From: CAZDQL01 sp964507325
GTDB lineage: Bacteria; Planctomycetota; UBA1135; GCA-002686595
Direction of reading: 5' to 3'
Assembly: GCA_964507325.1 (NCBI GenBank)
Contig: CAZDQL010000015.1
Coordinates: forward strand, 1 to 64,000
DNA: 64,000 bases
Part shown: positions 42,004 through 50,239 of the stretch, one piece after another
Layout of the letters: each line of letters opens with the position of its first letter
Numbering within the stretch: the stretch's first letter is position 1
Notes under the pieces: generated by a model
What the model was told of the DNA's origin: nothing
What the model saw: only the letters and a program-made list of their open reading frames with translations
Databases searched by the model: none
Position numbers and translations under genes: made by a program

Positions 42004-43302
42004 ATGGCCCCTCTCCCTCTCCTGCTCCTTCCGCTTGTGGGCGGGAGCGACGCGCCGGCCCCCGCGGCGGAAGCCGGCGGCTCTCAGGGGCACTTCGCCG
42101 AGCCGGTGATGCTCACGGCCGGCGAGCAGCCGCTGGGGCGCGGCTTCCTCTACCCCTCGCCGGAGATGTTCGACGTGGACGGGGACGGACGGGCCGAGAT
42201 CCTCTTCGGGGACCTGACCGGCCGGCTGTACGTCACCGAGAAGCTGGCGGGAGACGACCCCCTGGCGTGGAGCAAGCCGCAGTCGCTCAAGGGGGCCGAC
42301 GGGAAGCGCTTGAAGTTCAACAACTGGTGATGCGTCGGCATGGCTCCACAGTTCGTGGACTTCAACGCCGACGGGCAGCTCGACATCGTCACCGGGACCT
42401 TCGACGGCTCGCCCCACGTCTCCTTCGGCAGCGCGGCGGGGTTCACCGAGCCGCAGCACATCCTCGACCGATCCGGCGGCCGCATCCTGCTCGGCAAGTT
42501 CTGGAACGTCGAGGAGGAGAAGTGGGACGAGGCCGACTCCTGGCCAGACCACCACTGCACCTCCGCCGTGGCCTTCGATTGGGACGACGACAGAGACCTG
42601 GATCTGATCCTCGGCGACTACGGCAAGGGCCAGCTCTTCCTCCAGCTCAACGAAGGCCAGCCGAATGCGCCCAGCTTCACCGGCGAGAGCACGCCGATCG
42701 CAGCCGGGGGCGAGCCCTTCACCACCGCGAAGGTGTCCTCGCCGCGGCTGGTGGACTGGGACGGCGATGGGCTCATGGATCTCCTCGTCGGCAGCTTCGG
42801 CAAGGACTCCTGGGGACCTTCCTCCGAGGGCGCCTCCGTCGTCTGGCTGCGCAATACCGGCCGGGTGGGCGCCCCGGTCTTCGCGGCTCCCAAGACCCTG
42901 ATCGAACCCAGCCCGGCGCAGCTCGCCGCCGCCCCCGAGCGCCCCGACGCGGGCCTCTACGTGGACGCGGCCGACTACGACGGGGACGGAGACCTCGACC
43001 TCCTGGTCGGCGGCTACAGCTTCTGGTCACCTCATCAGCTCGAGCTCACCGCCGAGCAGAGCGCCCGCGCCGACGAGCTCGAGGCCCAGATCGAGAAGCA
43101 GCTCGAGGCCCTGGGGAAGCTGATGGACGAGGCCTTCGAGGGCGCCGTGGACCTGGATGCGGCCCACCGGGAGCTGCTGGCCACGGAGGAACACCAGGCC
43201 CTCGACCAGGCCCTGAAGGCCGCGAGCGAGGAGCTCGAGACCCTCCGCCCTCGCCCACAGCGCGAGGCGGCGGTTTGGCTGTATCGGCGCGACGGAGGGT
43301 AG
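42004..43302 (+). CDS. secreted VCBS/FG-GAP repeat protein, candidate selenoprotein (TGA at codon 109)
   Basis: The signal peptide (MAPLPLLLLPLVGGSDA) precedes repeats with Ca-loop signatures: FDVDGDGRAEILFGDL, FVDFNADGQLDIVTG, FDWDDDRDLDLILGDY, DWDGDGLMDLLVGS, YDGDGDLDLLVGGY, as in beta-propeller VCBS proteins. A single in-frame TGA (42328-42330) falls between NNW and CVGMAPQ; the frame is intact on both sides and both halves carry complete repeat units, so the read-through product is one 432-residue protein with Sec109-Cys110. A stem-loop directly downstream has SECIS geometry. The alternative is a simple nonsense mutation giving a broken gene. A short coiled-coil tail follows residue 345. 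Confidence 0.65.
42333..42373 (+). promoter_or_regulatory. SECIS-like nested stem-loop just after the in-frame TGA
   Basis: Outer stem: CGTCGGC (42333-42339) pairs perfectly with GCCGACG (42367-42373). Inner stem: TCCAC (42345-42349) pairs with GTGGA (42355-42359) around the 5-nt loop AGTTC. The loop begins 19 nt after the TGA and has G in its second position, which matches the E. coli fdhF SECIS arrangement (about 18 nt, small G-containing loop). Confidence 0.6.
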
Positions 43303-43370
43303 CTATGGGTCTGGGGGGGAACCTCCGCCTGGGACCATCCGTCGCACACTCACCCCGACCCCTAGCCATC

Positions 43371-46052
43371 ATGAGAGCGCGCCCCACCCTCGCCGCCCTG
43401 CTCCTCCTCGTAGCCGCCGGCTGTGAGGGGACGCCCCCACCGATCTCCTCGACCCCGGCTCCGACCGATCCGCGGGTGGGCTCGGAGGAGGGGGAAGAAA
43501 CCCGTCGCCGGCAGCGCGAGCGCTGGCTGGAGGAGATGCACCGCACCGCGCCGGACGTGGACTGGCGCTCGATCGAACGCGCCAACCAGGAGCGCGAGCG
43601 CCTGCGCCGCAACGCCTTGGTCGCCCAGTCGAGGAGCGGTGGGGGACACGGCCCCGCGAGCGCCTCCTCGAGCTGGGAAGAGGTCGGGAGCCGGAACCAG
43701 GCGGGCCACACCCGCTGCGCCGCCCTGGGACCGGACCGCGGCGGCTTCCGCTGGCTCTACGTCGGTTCCGCCAACGGGGGCGTCTGGCGCGGGCCGCGCG
43801 ACGGGAGCGCCTGGACGCCGATCTCCGACGAGATCTTCGGTGGGGCCGACGAGCTGGTGGTGCTCGAGCCGGCGAACCTGGCGGACGAGGACATCGTGAT
43901 CTACCGCCGCGGGGCCAGCGTGTACCGCAGCGACGACGGCGGGGCCACCTGGACCACGCCCGCGGGGATCTCGCCGCTCTTCGAGATCCGGCGCATGGTG
44001 ATTCTGCCGGACGGGCAGCAGACGGTGCTGCTCTACGGCAAGGCATCGCTGGTGGGGAACAAGATCGCCATCTACGCCTCGAGCGATCTCGGCCAGACCT
44101 TCCAGTTGCGCTGGAACGCCGTGGTGAACGCCAGAGGAGACATGTGGGTGCCGCGCTTCGGTCCAGGGGCGGGCAGCGACGTCTACATCCTGCACCAGGG
44201 TGAGGTGCGCAAGTCCACCGACGGGGGCTTCAACTTCACCCTGGTGGGCACCGCCGATGCCGCCGCCACGGATGGTCACCTGCAGGGGTCCGAGGCGGGG
44301 GCGCCGACCCTCTACCTGGCGCTCAACAACGGCGGGTGGAAGCTCTATCGCTCCAGCGACGCCGGAGTGTCCTTCACCCTGCAAGGCGACCTGACGGGGT
44401 ACTGGGGCAACATCACTTCGTTGGCCGCCTTCTCCACCTTTGCCGACGCGATCTTCTACGGAGGCGTGGAAGGTTGGCGTTCCTTCGATGGAGGGGCGAG
44501 CTTCGCCAGGGTCAATGGGTGGGGGGAGTACTACGGGGATCCGGCCAACAAGCTGCACGCGGACCTGCGCGGGCTCTCGCCGATCCCGGACCCCGACGCG
44601 TTCGGCGTGACGGACTTGCTCTACATCAACACCGACGGGGGTACGTACTTCTCCGAGGACTTCGGGCAGACCGTCTCCAACCTCAGTCTCGACGGGCTCG
44701 GCGTGGGCCAGTTCTACTCGACGCACACCACGGTCAACGATCCCGATCTCATCGTGGGGGGGACGCAGGACCAGGGTTACCAGCGAGGCTTCAAGCAGCC
44801 CTCCACCGGATCGGGGCCTTCCACGTCCTTCGATCAGTTGATCAGCGGGGACTACGGGCACCTGAACTCGTCGGACGGGACCCACGGCTTCGTCTTCAGC
44901 ACCTACCCCGGCTTCATCCTGATCCATCGAGGAGAGCAGGGTCAGGGGCTGGAATTCGCGGACTTCCCGCCCGGAGCCTCCAACCTCTGGCTGCCCCCCG
45001 TCGTCGCCGATCCCGACCTGAACAAGGCCTGCTTCTTCCTCGCCGACCACCTGTGGCGCTACGAGCGCTACTCCGGGAGTTGGCAAATGGCGCAGCACTC
45101 CAACCACGACTTCTCGGCGGGTGGTGGGGCTTATCTGACCGCCATGGCCTTCGCGCCCTCGGACTCCCAGCGAGCCTACGCCATCAACGCAGCGGGCAAG
45201 CTCTTCTGGAGCACGGACCACGGCGTGACGTGGACCCAGTCCTCCAACAACGGGCCCGGTGAGCACTACTTCTACGGCAACGCGCTTGCGGTCCACCGCT
45301 ACGACCCGCTGCGCGCGGTGGTGTCGGGTTCGGGCTACTCGAGCCCTGGGGTCAAGGAGACCACCGATGGCGGGCTGACGTGGCACGCCCTGGACAGCGG
45401 CTTGCCGGCGACGATGGTGTACGACATCACCTGGTCGCCCAATGGCAGCCTGGATCTCTACGCCGCCACCGAGGCGGGCGCCTGGCGCTGGGACTCCGCC
45501 GCGGGGCAGTGGGAGAACATCATGGGGCTCGAGGCTCCCGCGACGACCTACTGGTCGGTGGAGTCGGTCGGCGCGGACCAGCTCGTGCGCTTCGGAACCT
45601 ACGGCCGCGGCATCTGGGACCATCTCCTGGGAACCGTCGGCGAGACCTACTGCTCCCCCGCGGTGCCGAACTCCACCGGCTACTGCGGCAAGCTCTCCGC
45701 CGAGGGCAGCGTCGTGGTCGCCGATGACGACCTGACCCTGCGCGCGCGCGACCTGCCGCCGGGGCAGTTCGGCTACCTGCTCGCCTCGATGACACAGGAC
45801 TTCGTGGTCTTCCCCGGAGGCAGCGACGGGGTGCTCTGCCTCGGGGGGAAGATCGCGCGCTTCGCCTCCCAGGCCCAGAGCTCGGGGCCGCTGGGGACCT
45901 TCACCGTCGACGTGGACCTGGGGGCGATCCCGCTCAAGCCCCCCCACGCAGTGGCGCCGGGGGAGACGTGGAACTTCCAGGCCTGGTACCGGGACTTCCA
46001 CGTGGTCCCCACGTCGAACTTCACGGAGGGGGCGTCGGTCTTCTTCGAGTAG
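43371..46052 (+). CDS. lipoprotein with BNR/sortilin-type beta-propeller and C-terminal FQ-WYRD module (893 aa)
   Basis: MRARPTLAALLLLVAAGC is a lipoprotein-type signal (Cys18). Asp-box (BNR) repeats of the S-x-D-x-G-x-(T/S)-(W/F) type recur: YRSDDGGATWT, KSTDGGFNFT, RSSDAGVSFT, RSFDGGASFA, WSTDHGVTWT, ETTDGGLTWH. This is the exo-sialidase/VPS10-like propeller fold seen in secreted planctomycete proteins of unknown ligand. Residues ~760-893 form a beta-rich module ending WNFQAWYRDFHVVPTSNF that recurs in the genes at 47659 and 56940. Start at ATG 43371; the open frame upstream of it is antisense noise. The gene follows the candidate selenoprotein by 68 bp. Confidence 0.85.
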   Translation: MRARPTLAALLLLVAAGCEGTPPPISSTPAPTDPRVGSEEGEETRRRQRERWLEEMHRTAPDVDWRSIERANQERERLRRNALVAQSRSGGGHGPASASSSWEEVGSRNQAGHTRCAALGPDRGGFRWLYVGSANGGVWRGPRDGSAWTPISDEIFGGADELVVLEPANLADEDIVIYRRGASVYRSDDGGATWTTPAGISPLFEIRRMVILPDGQQTVLLYGKASLVGNKIAIYASSDLGQTFQLRWNAVVNARGDMWVPRFGPGAGSDVYILHQGEVRKSTDGGFNFTLVGTADAAATDGHLQGSEAGAPTLYLALNNGGWKLYRSSDAGVSFTLQGDLTGYWGNITSLAAFSTFADAIFYGGVEGWRSFDGGASFARVNGWGEYYGDPANKLHADLRGLSPIPDPDAFGVTDLLYINTDGGTYFSEDFGQTVSNLSLDGLGVGQFYSTHTTVNDPDLIVGGTQDQGYQRGFKQPSTGSGPSTSFDQLISGDYGHLNSSDGTHGFVFSTYPGFILIHRGEQGQGLEFADFPPGASNLWLPPVVADPDLNKACFFLADHLWRYERYSGSWQMAQHSNHDFSAGGGAYLTAMAFAPSDSQRAYAINAAGKLFWSTDHGVTWTQSSNNGPGEHYFYGNALAVHRYDPLRAVVSGSGYSSPGVKETTDGGLTWHALDSGLPATMVYDITWSPNGSLDLYAATEAGAWRWDSAAGQWENIMGLEAPATTYWSVESVGADQLVRFGTYGRGIWDHLLGTVGETYCSPAVPNSTGYCGKLSAEGSVVVADDDLTLRARDLPPGQFGYLLASMTQDFVVFPGGSDGVLCLGGKIARFASQAQSSGPLGTFTVDVDLGAIPLKPPHAVAPGETWNFQAWYRDFHVVPTSNFTEGASVFFE

Positions 46053-46085
46053 GCCTGGGAGCGCTGCAACTGCCGGCGGCGCGCG

Positions 46086-46106
46086 CGGTCTCCACGGTGG
46101 AGACCG
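46086..46106. promoter_or_regulatory. perfect 10-bp inverted repeat upstream of the zeta-toxin gene
   Basis: CGGTCTCCAC and GTGGAGACCG are separated by a single G. The palindrome lies between the BNR-protein stop (46052) and the toxin start (46167). It could be an operator for autoregulation of the toxin module or a transcription terminator of the preceding gene; no T tract follows. Confidence 0.5.
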
Positions 46107-46166
46107 TTCGTGGGGGACTCAGGAGGCAGCTGCGGCTCGGCTCGGTACGATCTCGTGCCGTACCCC

Positions 46167-46754
46167 ATGCCGGACTCGGGACCGAACGTGTACGTGATCG
46201 GCGGCCCCAACGGGGCCGGGAAGTCGACGTCGGCGCGCCTGCTCCTCGACGGTCTGCGTGTGCACGACTTCGTCAACGCCGACACGATCGCGCGCGGGAT
46301 CTCTGCTGGCGCCGCGGCGGGACAGGCGCTCGCCGCGGGGCGCATCCTGCTCGAACGCATCCGGGAGTACGGACGACGGGAGGTCGACTTCGCGTTCGAA
46401 ACGACGATGGCGAGCCGCCGTCTGGAGTCTCGACTGGCGGAGCTGCGCGCTGCCGGCTACCAGCTCCATATCCTCTATCTCTGGCTCCCCAGCCCCGAGG
46501 TCGCCATGCAGCGGGTGCACGCGCGCATGCGGGCCGGCGGGCACGGCATCCCGGAGGAGACGGTACGACGCCGCTACCGCCGCGGTCTCGCTCGGTTCTT
46601 GAACCACGCCCGGGAGCAGGCGCACGGGTGGGTGCTCTACGACAACAGCGCGCTGATGGGTCCCCGGCCGGTGGCCTCCGGCGGGCGGGGGGTGAAAGGA
46701 GGCGTTCACGATGAAGACACCTGGCGACGAGTCCTCGCGGCCGCCGCAGGCTGA
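46167..46754 (+). CDS. zeta-toxin-family P-loop kinase (195 aa)
   Basis: Small kinase with Walker A GGPNGAGKSTSA at its very start, NADTIARGI, a FAFETTMAS block and YLWLPSPEVAMQRVHARM, then an Arg-rich RRYRRGL segment. This order is typical of the zeta_toxin fold; PezT/zeta members phosphorylate UDP-GlcNAc and block cell-wall synthesis, while many chromosomal relatives have unproven substrates. ATG 46167 is the natural start of the fold; the frame upstream is noise. Its 3' end overlaps the 84-codon gene by 44 nt, suggesting a two-gene unit. Confidence 0.85.
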   Translation: MPDSGPNVYVIGGPNGAGKSTSARLLLDGLRVHDFVNADTIARGISAGAAAGQALAAGRILLERIREYGRREVDFAFETTMASRRLESRLAELRAAGYQLHILYLWLPSPEVAMQRVHARMRAGGHGIPEETVRRRYRRGLARFLNHAREQAHGWVLYDNSALMGPRPVASGGRGVKGGVHDEDTWRRVLAAAAG

Positions 46755-46965
46755 GGGCGCGCTCTCCCCACTGCTCGCGAACCTCGAGGAGAACACGCGT
46801 GCCATGCAACGCGGCGTGCGCATGGCGCTGCTGATCCACAAGAAGCTCGGGCACTCCGTGGTCGTGTGGGACGCCGAGCATGGCACCCAGTGGGTGTTGC
46901 CGGAGGAGATCCCGGTGGACGACGCCGAGTTTGAAGGGGAGACCCTGGTGCTGCCCTGGTGGTAG
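46711..46965 (+). CDS. small protein paired with zeta-toxin kinase (84 aa)
   Basis: Overlaps the kinase gene by 44 nt. Contains one helical stretch (LLANLEENTRAMQRGVRMAL) and a C-terminal part HKKLGHSVVVWDAEHGTQWVLPEE ending GETLVLPWW. The VVVWD-(H/G)-G-W pattern looks like a small beta-sheet. The position suggests an antitoxin or partner; in known epsilon-zeta systems the antitoxin gene usually comes first, so this is inference. A fragment of a similar C-terminus recurs at 56901-56933. Confidence 0.65.
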   Translation: MKTPGDESSRPPQAEGALSPLLANLEENTRAMQRGVRMALLIHKKLGHSVVVWDAEHGTQWVLPEEIPVDDAEFEGETLVLPWW

Positions 46966-46992
46966 GGCCCTCGGCCGCGACGGTCCTCCGCC

Positions 46993-47655
46993 CTAGCGCT
47001 CCCTCGGCACGAGCAGCCCGCGCGCCAGATCCTCCTCGGACGGCGCGAAGCGCAGCACCAGCCGCGCGGCCTCCTGTTCCACCTCCGTCCGGTCAGCCGC
47101 ATCGAGGGCGGTTCCACCCGCCTGGAGCGCAGTGGCGACGCGCTGGTCGGAGAAGAGCGTCACCCCCGCCGCGCTCGCCGCCGCCAGCTCGGTCGCGATG
47201 TGGACCGCATCGACGCGTTCGGGGAGCTCGGCCGAGCCGAACCAGATCGGGACGCTCGACAGGTCCAAGGCGGGCCATCCCTGCGCATCGGGAAGGCTGG
47301 GCACGATCGCCACCAGCGCGCCGTCCCAGTGACCCTTGTTCACGCGCTCGCCGGTCTGCTCCCCGATGTAGAGCACGGGCTCCGCGGTCTCGCGCGGCAC
47401 CAGGAGGTCGGGGTCGGCGTTGAGGACGACCAGGTAGCCCGTGGTCACCGCAGGGCGCTCGGCCCGCCACCAGTGCGTGAAGGGCTCCGCGACGCGGAAG
47501 GGCCGCGCGTACGCGAGGCCCCAGACCGACTGCGGCGATTCGGGGAGTTCGGGGGGAGCTCCACTATCGCTCGAGTCCTGCATACGCCAGGCCGTTGCGG
47601 CCGCGGCGAGAGTCGTCGCTAGGGCGAGGGCGGTCCAAATGCTACGGCGCTTCAT
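46993..47655 (-). CDS. exported hypothetical protein (220 aa)
   Basis: Begins with a basic, then hydrophobic stretch (MKRRSIWTALALATTLAAAA) consistent with a Sec signal peptide or membrane anchor. The remainder is a mixed alpha/beta domain with GYLVVLNADPDLLVPR, VLYIGEQTGERVNKGHWDGALVAIVP and a Glu/Arg-rich C-terminal helix. The opening VLYIGEQTGERVNK could suggest a small folded domain but no known family is recognised. The stop lies 3 bp from the start-side neighbour at 47659 on the same strand and the two run away from the zeta module. Function unknown. Confidence 0.65.
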   Translation of the reverse strand: MKRRSIWTALALATTLAAAATAWRMQDSSDSGAPPELPESPQSVWGLAYARPFRVAEPFTHWWRAERPAVTTGYLVVLNADPDLLVPRETAEPVLYIGEQTGERVNKGHWDGALVAIVPSLPDAQGWPALDLSSVPIWFGSAELPERVDAVHIATELAAASAAGVTLFSDQRVATALQAGGTALDAADRTEVEQEAARLVLRFAPSEEDLARGLLVPRER

Positions 47656-47658
47656 GGC

Positions 47659-50130
47659 TTACTGATCCACCTTGATTATCTCGACGTCGTCCAAACCGAG
47701 CCGCCCCTGCGGCGAGTAGGGAGCCTCCCCGAACTCGAAGCGAATGACCTCGACGCGGGCGAGATCGAGACCACCGCCGTCGGCCAGGAAATCCGTCAGC
47801 CGGATCCGGATCGTCTCGAACTCGTTCGACCAACCTGCGCCCGATCCGAGCCCCGTGCGCTGATACGGCTCCTCGATCCCTCCGCCGTAGGCGTCGATCC
47901 CGATCGTCCCCTCCCCTCCCGCCTCGTCGATGAGCGTAACGGCGAAAGTCGTGTCCTCGAGCACGCTGACGGTGCTCGGATGGCGCGTGCCCTGGCAGGC
48001 CCGGAAAGAGAGGTACTCGTCGTCCGCGAGGTTGCGCTCGGCGCTCGGGATGTCGAACTCGAGGACGCCGGGCTCCTGCCACATGAAGACGATACCGCGC
48101 GCCTGCTCCTGCGCACGCGCCGCCCGCGTCATCCCGTTCATCGGATCCTGCGTCGTCCAGCCCAGGGAGGTGTTGGCGTCGTCGAGCCGACCTTCGGTCA
48201 GGTCTCGTACCGTCCAGTACACCTCCTCGCCGCTGCTCGACAGGTGAGGGCTGGGCTCCTCCTGGAAGTTGTCGATCACCAGGGTTGCGTCGGGACCCTC
48301 CTGGAACTCGTAGGTCACGACCACACACCCGTTGTCGTTGCTGGGCTTCCCGATGGGCGCGTACGCCTCCCACTGTCGCCACAGGAAATCCTTGGCCGCC
48401 GGGTCCCCCTCGGTGTAGTAGCGCACGAGCGGCAGGAAGTACCCGCGCATGATCTTGTGCGTCTTCACAGGGCCGTTCTTGCAGGGGCCGCTCGCGACCC
48501 AGCTACCACCGCCGTCGTGAAAGACGCCGTGCCCCATCCCCTGCAGCACGATCGCGGCGCTGCGCCCCGTGGCACGCTCCAGAAGCGCGAACGATTGAAC
48601 GACCGCAGAGCTGGGGCCCCCGGTGACGTCCGCGTCGGCGCTGCCGACCCACAGGTGGTAGTCGACCGTGTGCGGGTTGGACTTGCCCTGCGCGAAGAAG
48701 ACCGTCGGCGCGATGCTCGAGACCAGCCGAATGCTGTCGATCGAATAGGACCGGGGTACGTAGTCGTCGTCCCACAATCGGTCGTACGCTCGCACCACGC
48801 CCTCGCCGCCGCGGCTGTGTCCGATCCAGGTGATGTTCGAGCTGTCGACGCGCCCGGCGAGGACGCCGCCCGCGATCGTGTCGAGGCTGGCCAGGAAGTG
48901 GTCCGTGTTGCGGAGCGTCGTCTCGGAGGCGGTCTCGATACCCGGACCGGTGTTGTTCGAGTGGCTCATCACCACGTAGCCATAGGAGGCCATGTGGTAG
49001 CCGAGGTGGTCGTACCACTGGTAGTTGTGGCCGTTGCCGTGGCTGACGACGATGAGCGGGAGCAGGCCCAAGCTGGCAGCGTTGCTCGGGTAGTAGATGT
49101 CCTGGAGCAACCACGAGCCGCCGTTGTACAAGATCTCCGTCACGCCGTAGGGCCCGGCCGCCGCCGTGTCGCGCACGGCGTAGGCCCCAGCGACGTCACC
49201 GAGTCCGTCGATGAGGTCGCCCGGTCCGAGCTGTCCGTCGCCATCGGCGTCGAAGACCAGGTCGTAGCCGACGCCGATCTCCTCCCCGATCGTGCCCACC
49301 AGGGTGCCAGCGTCCACGAGCACCGTGTTGGCCTGCACGCCCCCCGTGACGAGGGTCCACGCTTGCGGCGCCCCGCGCACGTCGATGAGAGAGGGGTCCT
49401 GGTCCCATTCCCCGACGCTCTTGGCCGCCACGACGTACAGCTCCCCGGCGGTTCCGGTGAGCCAGGGCATGCGCGCCGTGTCGATCGCGGCGTGGAGATC
49501 GGAGCCCTCGTTCACGTTGCGCACGAATTCGAAGTGCGGGTAGCTCGGGAGCGGACGCCCCGCCAACTCGGTGGCGATGGGTTGGGTCGAACCCGCGGCC
49601 TCGAAGGTGATCGCGAGACCGTTCGAGAGGTTCGATCCCGTGCCACACGGGCTCTGCTCGTCGCGGTACCAGCTCTGGAAGCCCCACGTCGCGCCAGCCA
49701 CGATCGGCCCGCCGGCACCGAAGCTCTGGGAGCCGCTCACCACCGACGCGAGCGCGAAGGAGCCGAACTCGTCGGCGACCTGGACCGGGAAGCGCCACAG
49801 CCCGTTCTGTCCCGGGCCGACGCACAACAGGCCGTCGCCGATGACGGTGGGAGGCACGGCCTCGCCCATCAAGACCAGCCCGAACTGGCCCGGCCCCACG
49901 CCGGAGGTGGTGAGGACCAGGTCGTCGGCGAAGACGTCCGCCGAGCCCGCACCCGTCAGCAGGGCGCCGCTGGCCGGATCTCCGTCGATACCCGAGTTCC
50001 CACAGCCCGCGCCCGGATCGTCGTTGGCGCAGGGACAGCCGGTGCCCGGGCAGAAGGGAGTGCCGATCTGACCGGTGGCGACAGCGGCCGGCGAGACAGC
50101 GAGCAGAATGGCCGGGAGGAGTCTTCTCAT
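47659..50130 (-). CDS. secreted alpha/beta hydrolase with N-terminal FQ-WYRD module (823 aa)
   Basis: MRRLLPAILLAVSPAAVA is a Sec signal. Residues ~20-185 form the beta-rich module also present at 43371 and 56940 (LLCVGPGQNGLWRFPVQ, WGFQSWYRDEQSPCGTGSNL). A dockerin-like/EF loop FDADGDGQLGPGDLIDGLGD occurs near 275. A serine hydrolase domain follows: PLIVVSHGNGHNYQWYDHL, the nucleophile elbow TWIGHSRGGEGVV, and GMGHGVFH with a possible catalytic His. A C-terminal CBM-like domain (~640-820) ends ARVEVIRFEFGEAPYSPQGR. Possibly an exported esterase or polymer-degrading enzyme; substrate unknown. Confidence 0.85.
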   Translation of the reverse strand: MRRLLPAILLAVSPAAVATGQIGTPFCPGTGCPCANDDPGAGCGNSGIDGDPASGALLTGAGSADVFADDLVLTTSGVGPGQFGLVLMGEAVPPTVIGDGLLCVGPGQNGLWRFPVQVADEFGSFALASVVSGSQSFGAGGPIVAGATWGFQSWYRDEQSPCGTGSNLSNGLAITFEAAGSTQPIATELAGRPLPSYPHFEFVRNVNEGSDLHAAIDTARMPWLTGTAGELYVVAAKSVGEWDQDPSLIDVRGAPQAWTLVTGGVQANTVLVDAGTLVGTIGEEIGVGYDLVFDADGDGQLGPGDLIDGLGDVAGAYAVRDTAAAGPYGVTEILYNGGSWLLQDIYYPSNAASLGLLPLIVVSHGNGHNYQWYDHLGYHMASYGYVVMSHSNNTGPGIETASETTLRNTDHFLASLDTIAGGVLAGRVDSSNITWIGHSRGGEGVVRAYDRLWDDDYVPRSYSIDSIRLVSSIAPTVFFAQGKSNPHTVDYHLWVGSADADVTGGPSSAVVQSFALLERATGRSAAIVLQGMGHGVFHDGGGSWVASGPCKNGPVKTHKIMRGYFLPLVRYYTEGDPAAKDFLWRQWEAYAPIGKPSNDNGCVVVTYEFQEGPDATLVIDNFQEEPSPHLSSSGEEVYWTVRDLTEGRLDDANTSLGWTTQDPMNGMTRAARAQEQARGIVFMWQEPGVLEFDIPSAERNLADDEYLSFRACQGTRHPSTVSVLEDTTFAVTLIDEAGGEGTIGIDAYGGGIEEPYQRTGLGSGAGWSNEFETIRIRLTDFLADGGGLDLARVEVIRFEFGEAPYSPQGRLGLDDVEIIKVDQ

Positions 50131-50239
50131 GGTGCGTCTCGGATGGAGATGACCCGGTCCACGAATGGCCCGGGCTAGGCCCCATTGAATCCGCAAGTCG
50201 GCGAGTTGTCGACCAGGGCGACCGCGCCGTGAGCCCGGC

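Noticed and set aside
42004..43302. Plain nonsense pseudogene instead of selenoprotein
   Set aside because: Not excluded, but the TGA is the only lesion, a Cys codon follows, and the stem-loop fits; reported as candidate rather than pseudogene.
40776..43370. Long open frame in phase with and upstream of the BNR lipoprotein
   Set aside because: It covers antisense sequence of the glycosyltransferase and the VCBS gene in another frame; Arg/Gly-rich, so a GC-rich shadow. The lipoprotein signal at 43371 marks the real start.
46003..46018. CACGTG core that could be a third parS
   Set aside because: It lies within the BNR-protein gene and fits the consensus poorly outside the CACGTG core.
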